A stretch of DNA of 39,852 nt from an uncultured Clostridia bacterium (GCA_947625895.1 CANQPZ010000011.1:1-39852), one strand, 5' to 3'. Shown: positions 1 through 7,800, counted from the stretch's first letter. Translations and numbers: made by a program. The notes: generated by a model from the sequence alone, not told the origin.

Positions 1-203
1 TTATATATGCAATATATATTTGTATAGTTTATTTTGTAGGTAACAAATTACTAAATAAAGGTGTAAATGTGGATTAAATAAATTACAATTTGTGTGAGTA
101 AGATAGATAAAAAACTGTAATACTTGAAAAAATGAAAACCGTGTATTACAGATGGGAAAAGGAATACATCGAAAAAAGAATTTATCACCTCGACCAAAAT
201 ATT

Positions 204-245
204 AGAGTATCAAGGACTTAAAAAAAGTACTTGATACTCTTTTTA
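204..245 (+). terminator. Rho-independent terminator
   Basis: A perfect 11-bp stem (AGAGTATCAAG / CTTGATACTCT) is followed by a run of T. No gene upstream is present in the window, so it probably terminates a gene lying to the left. Confidence 0.6.
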
Positions 246-321
246 AAATTTAACTACTCTTTAACTGCTCAGTAATTGATTAAGAACATTAACAGATTCG
301 TCTTTGAAAATAATAGACATG

Positions 322-353
322 TAATGAAAATGGCCCCCGATAAATCGGAGGCC
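322..353 (-). terminator. Terminator of the 384-875 gene
   Basis: Read on the minus strand, GGCCTCCGA and TCGGGGGCC form a 9-bp stem (one G-T pair) with loop TTTA, followed by a T-rich stretch. It starts about 30 bases after the stop codon of the minus-strand gene. Confidence 0.6.
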
Positions 354-383
354 ACCAATCACTTACCGCACTATGTTATATTG

Positions 384-875
384 TTATCTGATTATTATAT
401 AGAACTCTTCTCGGTTATGTTTAGCCCATAACGCTTTTTCGGGCTTATTTTTTTCTCCTTTTGGCAAAGTTATCTTTCGATATGATACTCCTGCCATTTC
501 TGGTTCCTTATAGCAGATCTGATTCTCATTTGCAAGTACATATTCCAGAAAATGTTTCCTTGCCTCATCCAATAAGTGAGGCTGTGGAACGTAAATTTCA
601 ATCTGCGGATGAATCAAATCTGGATCATCAGGTTTACTCATCTTTTTTGTTAAAAGAACTCTGTAAGCACTGGGCGTGGACCCGGGTAGGTCTCTGTGGA
701 CTTGGAGCAAATTTCTTCCACCGAAAAGTTTTGTTGCCAGTGGCAACGTTGTCGCATACATCCCTGTATCAATCATTTCATATATATAACTCGCAGAGAT
801 TTTTTTGGTACCATTGTAATATGTGGGTATTCCCCAAAATTCTTTTTCAATATTCTCAAATTGTTGAGGTATCAT
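384..875 (-). CDS. Protein of unknown function, 163 aa, probably acquired
   Basis: I do not recognise the family. The start was moved from 950 to 875 because the reverse strand reads AGGAGGGGAGTT-ATG there, an ideal ribosome binding site. A promoter (941-969) lies where the longer frame would have to begin. The 163-residue product starts MIPQQFENIEKEFWGIP and is soluble, with no signal peptide or membrane segment. It has a proline-rich middle and a charged C-terminus (GEKNKPEKALWAKHNREEF). Codon use is richer in G and C than the AT-rich genes to its right, suggesting transfer. It stands alone with its own promoter and terminator. Confidence 0.65.
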   Translation of the reverse strand: MIPQQFENIEKEFWGIPTYYNGTKKISASYIYEMIDTGMYATTLPLATKLFGGRNLLQVHRDLPGSTPSAYRVLLTKKMSKPDDPDLIHPQIEIYVPQPHLLDEARKHFLEYVLANENQICYKEPEMAGVSYRKITLPKGEKNKPEKALWAKHNREEFYIIIR

Positions 876-940
876 AACTCCCCTCCTGACGGTGAATGCG
901 GCAGTGATTGTGCGAAGATACAAAAGCGTATCTAAATGAT

Positions 941-969
941 AGTATAACATAAGTTTACATAATTGTAAA
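941..969 (-). promoter_or_regulatory. Promoter of the 384-875 gene
   Basis: On the minus strand: TTTACA, 17 bases, TATACT, with TG one base before the -10 hexamer (extended -10). It lies about 65 bases upstream of the ATG at 875. Confidence 0.6.
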
Positions 970-1030
970 GTAAAATGAAAGTGGCTTTTTGGAGTTAACT
1001 CTAATTTTAGAAATTAATCGAAACAAGAAA

Positions 1031-1059
1031 TTTACAAATATTTAGTTTTTTGTTATATT
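1031..1059 (+). promoter_or_regulatory. Promoter of the 2H phosphoesterase gene
   Basis: TTTACA, a 17-base spacer, then TATATT, ending 40 bases before the start codon. Confidence 0.55.
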
Positions 1060-1098
1060 TTTATAAAAGAAATAATAACACGTAAAGGTGATAAATAG

Positions 1099-1614
1099 AT
1101 GAATTATATAAATGAAGGGAAAAGAGATATATTAATAATTCCAAAATTTAATAATATAAAAATAATTCAAGATGTGAGAAAAAGATATGATGAATTATTT
1201 GATATTATTGCACCTCATATAACTTTAGCTTTTCCTTTTAAAAGAGATATTCCTAATGAAAAGTTAAAGGAACAATTGTTAGATATAGTAAAGGATATTA
1301 AACCTTTTAAGATAAAATGCAAAGGTATAACATTAAATAAAGATGAGAAAGCTAATACTTATTACATTTTCTTAAATATAGTAGAGGGAAAAGAAATAAT
1401 TAGCCAAATAAATCAAAAAATTTATCAAAATATATTAAAAGATATAGATATAAAAAAATATAATTATGAACCTCATATAACTCTTGGTAATACAAATAAT
1501 GCTAATGAGATCATAGAAATAAATGAAGAATTTGAAACTATAGTAGATAGTATTGTAGTAGAACAAATAGGAAAAAATGAGGAGTCTATTATAGAATTTG
1601 AAGTTTCTTTATAA
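1099..1614 (+). CDS. 2H phosphoesterase / 2'-5' RNA ligase family protein
   Basis: A 171-residue cytoplasmic protein with the two signature histidine motifs of the 2H phosphoesterase superfamily: PHITLAF near residues 39-45 and PHITLGN near residues 125-131. Such pairs act as the general acid and base on 2',3'-cyclic or 2'-5' phosphodiester bonds in RNA or nucleotides. The family includes LigT/ThpR and Bacillus YjcG. The size is typical for the single-domain form. AAAGGTGAT precedes the ATG and a TTTACA-17-TATATT promoter lies upstream. The physiological substrate cannot be told from sequence. The small membrane protein 38 bases downstream probably shares its transcript. Confidence 0.8.
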   Translation: MNYINEGKRDILIIPKFNNIKIIQDVRKRYDELFDIIAPHITLAFPFKRDIPNEKLKEQLLDIVKDIKPFKIKCKGITLNKDEKANTYYIFLNIVEGKEIISQINQKIYQNILKDIDIKKYNYEPHITLGNTNNANEIIEINEEFETIVDSIVVEQIGKNEESIIEFEVSL

Positions 1615-1652
1615 TAATAAATTTCAAAAGATAATAATAGAAGGTGAAAAGA

Positions 1653-1985
1653 ATGAAGAAATCAAGAATATTTTTTTTAGTAACAATAATTTGTCTAATA
1701 ATTACTATAATATGTATTTGTATTGAAAAGAATATGACTAATAAAATTGATGATAAAGCTTGGAAAAGTGATTCAATAGATTACATTAAAGCTAAAGAAG
1801 AATATGATACGACAGGAGATAGAACAAAATTAGATAAATATGAAGAAGAAATTGAAGAAGTGTCAAACCTAGAGGATAAGAGAGATATGATTTTGGTTAC
1901 ATATCTTGTAACAGGTGGAATAACAGTCATAATGCTAATAATTAGCATAGTTTTGAATATTAAGGGAAAAAATAAATCTAAGTAA
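1653..1985 (+). CDS. Small two-pass membrane protein, unknown function
   Basis: 110 residues. The ATG at 1653 is chosen over the GTG at 1644 because AGAAGGTG sits at ribosome-binding distance before it. An N-terminal hydrophobic segment (FFLVTIICLIITIICICI) is followed by an acidic, lysine-rich region of about 55 residues (KAKEEYDTTGDRTKLDKYEEEIEE) and a second hydrophobic segment (ILVTYLVTGGITVIMLIISIVL). This predicts two helices around an external or internal charged loop. No family is recognised. A strong terminator follows at 2023-2059. Confidence 0.65.
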   Translation: MKKSRIFFLVTIICLIITIICICIEKNMTNKIDDKAWKSDSIDYIKAKEEYDTTGDRTKLDKYEEEIEEVSNLEDKRDMILVTYLVTGGITVIMLIISIVLNIKGKNKSK

Positions 1986-2022
1986 GAAAAAACTAAGCTA
2001 GTTTTGGCTATTTCGACTAATT

Positions 2023-2059
2023 AAAAGTTTTGAAAGTTCATAGTTTCAAAACTTTTTTT
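2023..2059 (+). terminator. Terminator after the 1653-1985 gene
   Basis: A perfect 13-bp stem (AAAAGTTTTGAAA / TTTCAAAACTTTT) with an 8-base loop and a T-run. Confidence 0.85.
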
Positions 2060-2081
2060 ATTATTAAATCAGATTATTGAC

Positions 2082-2110
2082 TTTACTATACAACCCTATT
2101 TTGCTATACT
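2082..2110 (+). promoter_or_regulatory. Promoter of the 2144 gene
   Basis: TTTACT, 17 bases, TATACT, with a TG dinucleotide one base upstream of the -10 hexamer (extended -10). Confidence 0.6.
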
Positions 2111-2143
2111 AATGTAAAATTTGATTAATGGAGATAACCTTGT

Positions 2144-2614
2144 ATGAAAGTTAATATAAAAGATGAATCTGAATTATATAACTCTTTTGATAAGTTTGAA
2201 GAAACATTAAGTGAAGATCTAATATCATATGTAAACAGTAAAGAGGAAATTACTTCAATAAAAGAAAGAGAGGATATAGAAATAATTTCAACTCAGAAAA
2301 TAGATGAGGAGAAATTTAAAAAAGCCTTTGAAAAATATTGTGATGAACAATTGTTAATAATAAAACGAAAACAAAAAATTAATAGAACAAAACAATTTTG
2401 GATGTTGGTAATAGGTATAGTATTTATTATTTTTTCATTAGTATTAGCTAATAAAATTAATATAATAACTTTAGAAATTGTTTCAACAATTGGTTCTTTT
2501 TCTATTTGGGAATCTGCAAATAGCTGGTTAATAGAGAGTAAAGTTATTAGATATAATAAAAAGAAAGCTATAAAACTAAAAAATAGTGAATTAAAATTTA
2601 TAAATTGTAATTGA
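2144..2614 (+). CDS. Membrane protein of unknown function, 156 aa
   Basis: The first 85 or so residues are hydrophilic and charged (EETLSEDLISYVNSKEEITSIKERED). They are followed by a hydrophobic helix (FWMLVIGIVFIIFSLVLA) and a second, less hydrophobic segment (ITLEIVSTIGSFSIWESANSWLI), then a basic tail (KVIRYNKKKAIKLK). This arrangement predicts a cytoplasmic N-terminal domain on a two-helix hairpin. GGAG lies 9 bases before the ATG. It has its own promoter at 2082-2110 and a shared bidirectional terminator at 2625-2660. No family assignment can be supported. Confidence 0.65.
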   Translation: MKVNIKDESELYNSFDKFEETLSEDLISYVNSKEEITSIKEREDIEIISTQKIDEEKFKKAFEKYCDEQLLIIKRKQKINRTKQFWMLVIGIVFIIFSLVLANKINIITLEIVSTIGSFSIWESANSWLIESKVIRYNKKKAIKLKNSELKFINCN

Positions 2615-2624
2615 TTTAACACAA

Positions 2625-2660
2625 AAAAATAAGCACAAAATTTAATTTATGCTTATTTTT
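2625..2660. terminator. Bidirectional terminator between convergent genes
   Basis: The arms AAAAATAAGCA and TGCTTATTTTT flank a 14-base AT-rich loop. The A-run on one side and T-run on the other let it serve both the 2144 gene and the converging gene that ends at 2665. Confidence 0.8.
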
Positions 2661-2664
2661 CATT

Positions 2665-4407
2665 TTAATATCCTAACATTTTTAGAATTGCAGTTCCTGC
2701 TTTTTCACCTTTTCCTTCATAAGGCCATTCATTTATTGAATATCCTGGGTTATCATTTATTTCTATAATAGCATAATCGTCTTTTTTGACATCATTGATT
2801 ATTATATCAACACCGCATATTTTTCCGTTAAATGATTTAGCTGCTTTTTCTGCAATTTTTTTGAATTTTGCTGGCATAACATCTGTATAATCAACAGCTT
2901 CTCCACCAGTTGAACAGTTTGAATTTGTTCTTAAAAATACTCTTTTTCCTTTTGGTACAACAGATTTATATGTTAAATCTTGTGTTTTTAAAAATTCAAC
3001 AACTGGTTGATCTTTTTTTACTGGAGCATATGTTAATGCATGCCATGGTTCTTTGTTTTTTGCATCAATCAATTCCTCAATTGTAGATTTACCATCACCA
3101 ACAATACTTGCAGCTCTTCTGTGAGCAACACTTAAGCATTTTCCGTTTATTACTAAGAATCTATATTCCATTCCTTTTGCATATTCTTCAATTAGTATGT
3201 TGTCATCAAATGTAAATGCATATTTAATTGCATCTAATATTTGTTTTTTAGCTACTTTTTTAGAGAATACTGTAATACCAGTACCATAGTTTGTATTTCT
3301 TGGTTTTACTACTAGTGGTCCATTATGAAAATCAGCAAGAATGTTATCGATATCATCGCTGTCCATGTCTTTATCTAGTAGTACTGCTTTAGGAACATTA
3401 AGTCCTGCATTTTTCATTATTTGTTTTGATATGAATTTGTCATCAGTAATAATAGGGAATATATAGGTATCCCTGTCTGTTTTATTACCTTCAATTCCAA
3501 ATTCTTTATGACCATTTAAATTAAATTCAACGACACTCTTATTTTCATTAAGTACATTATAATCTATACCTAATTCTATGGCGTCTTTGATTATTGCTGC
3601 ACATTCTGCAACTATTTTTGGATATCTTGTTATGCAATATCTTGTTGCATAACCTTCTTCCATATATTTTTTAGCTAATTCTATTTTTTTGTTTTCAGAA
3701 AGTTTAGATTCTTTATCTGAGTTTGCCTTTAAAAGTGCAATTACTTCTTTTACAGATGCTAAAGATTTTAAAAGATATAATTTTGCTACTTTTTCTAGTG
3801 CTTTATTTAAGTCTGTTAAACTTTTTAATTCTAGTTTTTCTAAGAAACAAAAAGTTAGTGTAACTAAGAAATATAATTCATCTTGGCTAATTCCAAATCT
3901 TGTAGAACTGTCAAGTTTTATATTTGAAAATTCGATATTATTTTTTGAAATTTTCAATGTACAATCACCAAAAACTGGGTTAATCAAATCTGCATATAAT
4001 TTAAAGTTTTCTTTAACATTATTTAATGCTGGTAACATTAGTTTTGGTAAGTTCTTGTTTAATTCAGTCATTTCTTTATAAAAATCTGAATCAATAGATA
4101 TTGTTACTTTATTAGCTAATGATATGTTTTCATAATTTGAAAATGGCCAAATTAATTCTTTATCATTATAACTTTGTACATATACTACATTAGTGATTTC
4201 TTTTAGTTTACTATATGCATCAATAACGTTTTTTTCAGTTGGTGTTTTTATAACAAATATGTTGTCACTATTATTTTTAGTAGTAATAAAATTATTTTTT
4301 GTTTTATCTCCATATGCTTTAGGATATTTTAGTTTTACTGATTTTGCTTCATTGTTCAGTCTTAAAGCATCTCTTTCAATGCTAATATTATACTTTTCTT
4401 GTTTCAT
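2665..4407 (-). CDS. GshF-like protein: degenerate glutamate-cysteine ligase domain fused to an ATP-grasp ligase
   Basis: 580 residues, against roughly 750 for bifunctional glutathione synthetase GshF. Residues 7-95 follow the start of the ligase domain (ISIERDALRL, KAYGDKTKNNFITT, ELIWPFSNYE). The family's metal-binding DxSExQLE stretch reads NNSDNIFVIKT here. The central 150 or so residues are missing, and the ExRxxDxNPF catalytic motif has become IEFSNIKLDSST. Residues about 260-580 form a complete ATP-grasp module: VVKPRNTNYGTGI, LIEEYAKGMEYRFLV, RRAASIVGDG, LRTNSNCSTGG, CGVDIII and IEINDNPG. So the ATP-grasp half looks active while the gamma-glutamylcysteine half looks dead. It is the second gene of an operon, 21 bases behind the GNAT-like gene, with AGAGG before its ATG. 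Its substrate is unknown. A canonical glutathione synthetase is unlikely. Confidence 0.8.
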   Translation of the reverse strand: MKQEKYNISIERDALRLNNEAKSVKLKYPKAYGDKTKNNFITTKNNSDNIFVIKTPTEKNVIDAYSKLKEITNVVYVQSYNDKELIWPFSNYENISLANKVTISIDSDFYKEMTELNKNLPKLMLPALNNVKENFKLYADLINPVFGDCTLKISKNNIEFSNIKLDSSTRFGISQDELYFLVTLTFCFLEKLELKSLTDLNKALEKVAKLYLLKSLASVKEVIALLKANSDKESKLSENKKIELAKKYMEEGYATRYCITRYPKIVAECAAIIKDAIELGIDYNVLNENKSVVEFNLNGHKEFGIEGNKTDRDTYIFPIITDDKFISKQIMKNAGLNVPKAVLLDKDMDSDDIDNILADFHNGPLVVKPRNTNYGTGITVFSKKVAKKQILDAIKYAFTFDDNILIEEYAKGMEYRFLVINGKCLSVAHRRAASIVGDGKSTIEELIDAKNKEPWHALTYAPVKKDQPVVEFLKTQDLTYKSVVPKGKRVFLRTNSNCSTGGEAVDYTDVMPAKFKKIAEKAAKSFNGKICGVDIIINDVKKDDYAIIEINDNPGYSINEWPYEGKGEKAGTAILKMLGY

Positions 4408-4428
4408 AAAAAATTACCTCTTCTCTAA

Positions 4429-5439
4429 CTAATCTAATTCGCTTGCAATTTCTAATTGAATTGTCTTCAATAATGGAACTCTTTCGTTTCCATCAGCACT
4501 TGTACCAACATTTAAATTGATATTTAAAGCATTTATTGGTTTTATGCTATGGTAAATAATTTGTCTTCCATTTAAGAAATTGTAGTATTTTTTTGAATCT
4601 TTTGTGTTTTTACAAATTACGTTGCTTAAATCTGAATATAAATTAGTAGATTGGCAATTTGTATAATCAAATATAAAATTATTATTATTTAATTTCTTTT
4701 TATTATCTAAATCAATCTCTACTATAAAAGTAGGGGCTTCGCATAATACTTTACTAGAATCAAATATCTCATAAAATCCTGCTAAATAAATCTGTACATT
4801 AATATTTTCTTCTTGTAATTCTCTTACGGCTTTTGATATTGAATATAAACTACATGTATTTCTACAGTCTATTTCACATACAAGTCTAATTTTTTTATCT
4901 TTATTAAGGTAGTAAGCACCTTTAATTGCTGATTTAAATAATTCTTTTCCTAATCCTCTTATTTTATTTCCATTATTATCTATTGCATTGGCTTTTGTTA
5001 ATATACCTGTTATAGATAAAACATTCTCATTCTCAGATGGGAAATATGGATTATCATGAATTGACTTATTATTTTCAAATTTAATAGTTGTTGCTCCTAA
5101 TATTTCATTGTGTCCAAATTCATTTTTACGTGTAGATAACATTACTGGGTAGTGTAAAATATTTTTTACTATATTACTAATGTTAGGAACATGCATAAAA
5201 TCTTTATTTCCAGTGAAATTTGAATCATAAAAATAAGCTAGATCAAATATTGAATCTCTAACTAAATTTTTGCTTTTCATTGATTGAAATAAATGAAAAT
5301 TTATATTAGGTTCATTTGTTTTTTTAAATTGTTCTGTTTTCTCCTCCATTTCTTTAATATAAGTTTTAAAAATCTTTTGTTTAATATCCCCATTTATCTT
5401 TTTATTAGGTCGGGGTTTTTCTTTTTCTTCTTTTTCCAT
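4429..5439 (-). CDS. GNAT-like acetyltransferase-fold protein
   Basis: 336 residues, cytoplasmic, with a very basic and acidic N-terminus (MEKEEKEKPRPNKK). Around residues 115-230 the pattern resembles a GNAT fold: a beta strand (EILGATTIKFEN), a second strand (VLSITGILTKANAID), then KIRGLGKELFKSAIKGA, which fits the acetyl-CoA pyrophosphate loop (Q/R/K-x-x-G-x-G/A). RLVCEIDCRNTCSLYSISKA then fits the next strand and helix. The flanking parts are not recognised. AGGAG precedes the ATG. It is the first gene of an operon with the GshF-like ATP-grasp protein, so it may acylate the substrate or product of that ligase. This is an inference from context. Confidence 0.55.
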   Translation of the reverse strand: MEKEEKEKPRPNKKINGDIKQKIFKTYIKEMEEKTEQFKKTNEPNINFHLFQSMKSKNLVRDSIFDLAYFYDSNFTGNKDFMHVPNISNIVKNILHYPVMLSTRKNEFGHNEILGATTIKFENNKSIHDNPYFPSENENVLSITGILTKANAIDNNGNKIRGLGKELFKSAIKGAYYLNKDKKIRLVCEIDCRNTCSLYSISKAVRELQEENINVQIYLAGFYEIFDSSKVLCEAPTFIVEIDLDNKKKLNNNNFIFDYTNCQSTNLYSDLSNVICKNTKDSKKYYNFLNGRQIIYHSIKPINALNINLNVGTSADGNERVPLLKTIQLEIASELD

Positions 5440-5526
5440 AATAGTCTCCTATTTTTAAAGATGGTAGTATGCGGTATACTCCTGTTTTTGCATAAAATAG
5501 AAGATATAACCAGTACTACATAATCT

Positions 5527-5555
5527 ATGATACTCGGATTTTTGCCAAAAAGCAA
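5527..5555 (-). promoter_or_regulatory. Candidate promoter of the GNAT-like/ATP-grasp operon
   Basis: On the minus strand: TTGCTT, 17 bases, TATCAT. It lies about 90 bases upstream of the start codon at 5439. Both hexamers deviate from consensus. Confidence 0.4.
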
Positions 5556-5849
5556 TTTGTAAAAAAATAGCTTTTTTAACTAAAAAAGTCATTTTTTTCA
5601 AAATTTCTGAAAATTAAATGATGTTTTCTTTGCCGATTACCTCTTTTTTTCTCTTTTTTACTCTTTTTTACTATCACATATGATTTGACAAATGCATAAG
5701 TCTTGTATTTAAATAAAAAATTAGGATTTTAGGCTTATAAATCAACTTTTATTTATTAATATTATTTATTGAAATGCCCTATTTTAAAGGCTTTCTGAAC
5801 AAATATAAAAAATATATTATAGTACAGAAATAGGGAAGAAGTGCAAAGT

Positions 5850-5889
5850 AAAAAAGCATACAAGATGTATAAAATCTTATATGCTTTTT
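5850..5889 (-). terminator. Terminator after the MazG-like gene
   Basis: The arms AAAAAGCATACAAGAT and ATCTTATATGCTTTTT form a stem with a single mismatch, and a T-run follows on the minus strand. It lies immediately downstream of the stop codon at 5899. Confidence 0.75.
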
Positions 5890-5898
5890 ATTTAGAAT

Positions 5899-6207
5899 TT
5901 AATCTGCTTCTTCTAAAAAAATCTTTTTATCAAATGCTCCTTTTTTATCCTTTTTTTCGTTTCTTATTTTTTCAAAATCCTCTATGGAAATATTCATAGA
6001 ATTTAATATACCGTAAATTACTTCAACTATATCAGCTAATTCTTCAACATTATTATCTTCTAGATATTCTTTAACTTCTTCTTGAAGCTTTTTATTCAAT
6101 TCTTTTCGGTATTCGTCATTATCTAAAATTCTATATTTACAGTTTTCTTCTTTAGATTTAATGATTTCTATTATTTTATCTCTAACTAATTTATTATATG
6201 TTTTCAT
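5899..6207 (-). CDS. MazG-like / phosphoribosyl-ATP pyrophosphohydrolase-like protein
   Basis: 102 residues beginning MKTYNKLVRDKIIEIIKS, the characteristic start of a small all-alpha NTP pyrophosphohydrolase subgroup. The EEVKEY and EELADIVEVIYGIL segments (residues about 43-48 and 55-68) match the ExxE...ExxD metal-binding helices of the MazG superfamily. Members hydrolyse nucleoside triphosphates to monophosphates and pyrophosphate, often as housecleaning of non-canonical nucleotides. The exact substrate cannot be read from sequence. GGAG precedes the ATG. It is a single gene with its own promoter and terminator. Confidence 0.8.
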   Translation of the reverse strand: MKTYNKLVRDKIIEIIKSKEENCKYRILDNDEYRKELNKKLQEEVKEYLEDNNVEELADIVEVIYGILNSMNISIEDFEKIRNEKKDKKGAFDKKIFLEEAD

Positions 6208-6244
6208 ATTTTCTCCAATTACAATAATTATTTAAACCATTCTG

Positions 6245-6273
6245 ATTATAGCATATGAAAAAAGTATATTCAA
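6245..6273 (-). promoter_or_regulatory. Promoter of the MazG-like gene
   Basis: On the minus strand: TTGAAT, 17 bases, TATAAT, with an extended -10 TG. It lies 38 bases upstream of the ATG at 6207. Confidence 0.7.
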
Positions 6274-6375
6274 TTTGTATAGTGGCATGAAAAGAATTGG
6301 TTTTATCAAGTAATATTTAATTAATTTTGAAATTAAAAAACAGGGGAAATACCTATATATAAAGGATATACTAAC

Positions 6376-6404
6376 TTTACATAATATCACAAAAGTGGTA
6401 AAAT
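6376..6404 (+). promoter_or_regulatory. Promoter of the lipoprotein gene
   Basis: TTTACA, 17 bases, TAAAAT with an extended -10 TG. The predicted transcription start is near 6411, so the ATG at 6411 would be leaderless. That supports the start at 6429. Confidence 0.6.
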
Positions 6405-6428
6405 TAGAGTATGAAAGGAGTGTTGAAA

Positions 6429-7121
6429 ATGAAGAGACGGTTTATAGTTACATTAACTGTAATACTGTTATCCGTATTCCTATTGGGATGCAACGTCAGA
6501 GGTTCAAATGACTTCGTAAGTAAAACGGTTGTATTGAAGGACAATGTCTATGGCAACATGAGAATAACAATTTGGAATGAAGAATTTTCTCCTTACGATT
6601 ATTCTTCCTGTCTGAAAGTAGCAAATGACGTAATGAAAAACAGTCTAAAGGACGCATACAAAGAATGCACAATAATTCCGATGACTGTAAACGAGATGTA
6701 CGACTATTATCTTTATCCTAAAGGACTGCAGTATAATAACAAGATTCTATTAAATGTGGATGACACACTCTATGACAGCGAAAGAGATATCATTCTTACG
6801 ATTGTACATGAACAATTACATTTTAATGGAAGAATTGCTGTTAGCGGTCTGAATGAAGAAGAGAATGTGATATTAGCAGAATATGTCGTATATCATCTTT
6901 CAAAAAAGTTATGCTGCGACTATGACAACGAAACATTCCAAGATGTTGACTATGGGCATTCGCCTGTAATTCCTGAATTAGATGAGCATCTAAGTGAATT
7001 GTATGATGTTTATTTGGGAAATGCAAAATTAGACAAAAGTCTGAAAACGATAATCATTGATGCCTTTGAAAACACTCAAGAGGTGGCGAAAATCAACTTC
7101 GCCACCCACTTTTTTATATAA
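6429..7121 (+). CDS. Lipoprotein with an HExxH motif, putative metalloprotease
   Basis: 230 residues. The start is set at 6429 because AAAGGAG lies just before it. A type II signal peptide ends in the lipobox LLGC (Cys21), predicting anchoring to the outer membrane leaflet. In the middle, ILTIVHEQLHFNG gives an HExxH zinc-site pattern, and EEENVILAEYVVYHL about 25 residues later could supply the third ligand, as in gluzincin-type proteases. No known family is recognised beyond that. G+C and codon use are higher than in neighbours. The last 14 or so codons run through the first of several perfect palindromes (7082-7269), so the native C-terminus may have been replaced by that element. Confidence 0.6.
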   Translation: MKRRFIVTLTVILLSVFLLGCNVRGSNDFVSKTVVLKDNVYGNMRITIWNEEFSPYDYSSCLKVANDVMKNSLKDAYKECTIIPMTVNEMYDYYLYPKGLQYNNKILLNVDDTLYDSERDIILTIVHEQLHFNGRIAVSGLNEEENVILAEYVVYHLSKKLCCDYDNETFQDVDYGHSPVIPELDEHLSELYDVYLGNAKLDKSLKTIIIDAFENTQEVAKINFATHFFI

Positions 7122-7269
7122 TAGGAAATTGCTCCGCATTTCCTATTATATAAAGGCTTCGCCACAAATCTACACAAAATTTCTAAAGAAATTTTGGCGG
7201 GCGAACAATTGACGCGGACTTTGCAATAAATTTATATAGTATAACATATAAAAATGTCCGCTATTGTTC
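7082..7269. repeat. Cluster of four nested or consecutive inverted repeats
   Basis: Four palindromes lie side by side. GGTGGCGAA / TTCGCCACC (7082-7106). TTTATATAATAGGAAAT and its exact complement (7113-7154, 17 bp, loop TGCTCCGC). CAAAATTTCT / AGAAATTTTG (7175-7196). An interrupted stem, GAACAAT...GCGGAC with GTCCGC...ATTGTTC (7203-7269). The first two overlap the end of the lipoprotein gene and may terminate it. The whole looks like a non-autonomous mobile or structured repeat element. Its identity is unknown. Confidence 0.6.
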
Positions 7270-7274
7270 TATAT

Positions 7275-7308
7275 AAACAAAAAGTGCCCTCTCAGACACT
7301 TTTTGTTT
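7275..7308. terminator. Terminator overlapping the end of the 7292-7708 gene
   Basis: AAACAAAAAGTG and CACTTTTTGTTT form a perfect 12-bp stem with a 10-base loop. On the minus strand the left arm encodes the last residues (QTKSV) of the gene that stops at 7292. Confidence 0.7.
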
Positions 7309-7708
7309 GTTCATAACCGTTTCGCCATTTGATTAATCGTATTTCATTTTTGATCTCTATAACTCTTTGATATAATCTTTCAACAAATTCTGCATCTTCA
7401 TCATACATTTGATAAAGAAAAAAATTACCAATATTCTCATAAGTGTTTATAATGTCTGTTACTATGCTATCAACTTGCAAAATAAATGATTTATAGTCTC
7501 CGTTGTTAACAGAAAGTGAATAGTATAAACCATCATAAGATACAGATTTAGCACCACTTTCTAAGCTTCTCCGAACCGAATCATACAGAATTGTCAGATC
7601 TTCTGCCTTCTGAATAAAATTACCTATTCTCCGTTTGAATATAATATCTAGAAAAATTGATGTGCAAATGACAAAAAGTAATATTAAAATGACTAAGTGG
7701 CCAACCAT
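7292..7708 (-). CDS. Small membrane-anchored protein, unknown function
   Basis: 138 residues with one N-terminal membrane helix (VILILLFVICTSIFLDIIF) followed by RR and a soluble, probably helical region rich in Asp, Glu and Tyr. This predicts a single-pass protein with a cytoplasmic or external C-domain of about 110 residues. The start is supported by AGGAGG upstream of ATG. It is one of the few genes here ending in TGA. No family is recognised. Confidence 0.65.
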   Translation of the reverse strand: MVGHLVILILLFVICTSIFLDIIFKRRIGNFIQKAEDLTILYDSVRRSLESGAKSVSYDGLYYSLSVNNGDYKSFILQVDSIVTDIINTYENIGNFFLYQMYDEDAEFVERLYQRVIEIKNEIRLIKWRNGYEQTKSV

Positions 7709-7761
7709 ACTAATACCTCCTAAAAATATTTAATGGATATTGTCTATAAGTTATTTGTACT

Positions 7762-7790
7762 ATTATAACAGGCATTTGGCTATAATTCAA
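7762..7790 (-). promoter_or_regulatory. Promoter of the 7292-7708 gene
   Basis: On the minus strand: TTGAAT, 17 bases, TATAAT, with an extended -10 TG. It is located about 55 bases before the ATG. Confidence 0.65.
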
Positions 7791-7800
7791 CAAAAGATGG

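Larger units (their letters stand above)
1..383. other. Intergenic region without a recognisable gene
   Basis: No open frame with a ribosome binding site is visible on either strand. The stretch contains two hairpins listed separately. One points rightward (about 204-245) and probably ends a transcript that enters from outside the window. The other (332-353) lies just downstream of the minus-strand gene that ends at 384. Confidence 0.6.
5440..5898. other. AT-rich intergenic region with a polypyrimidine tandem repeat
   Basis: No credible gene on either strand. Near 5641-5672 the plus strand carries repeated CTCTTTTTTA-type units. Further left are paired A-runs and T-runs (about 5560-5600) that could form weak hairpins in the leader of the minus-strand operon. 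A terminator (5850-5889) closes the right end. A TTGACA at 5695-5700 has no well-placed -10 and is not called as a promoter. Confidence 0.5.

Noticed and set aside
461-935. Plus-strand ORFs of 138 and 79 aa
   Set aside because: They are antisense to the minus-strand gene at 384-875, which has the better start signal and codon pattern.
5695-5720. TTGACA at 5695 as a plus-strand promoter
   Set aside because: No acceptable -10 at 16-18 bases, and it would transcribe toward a converging gene with no plus-strand frame.
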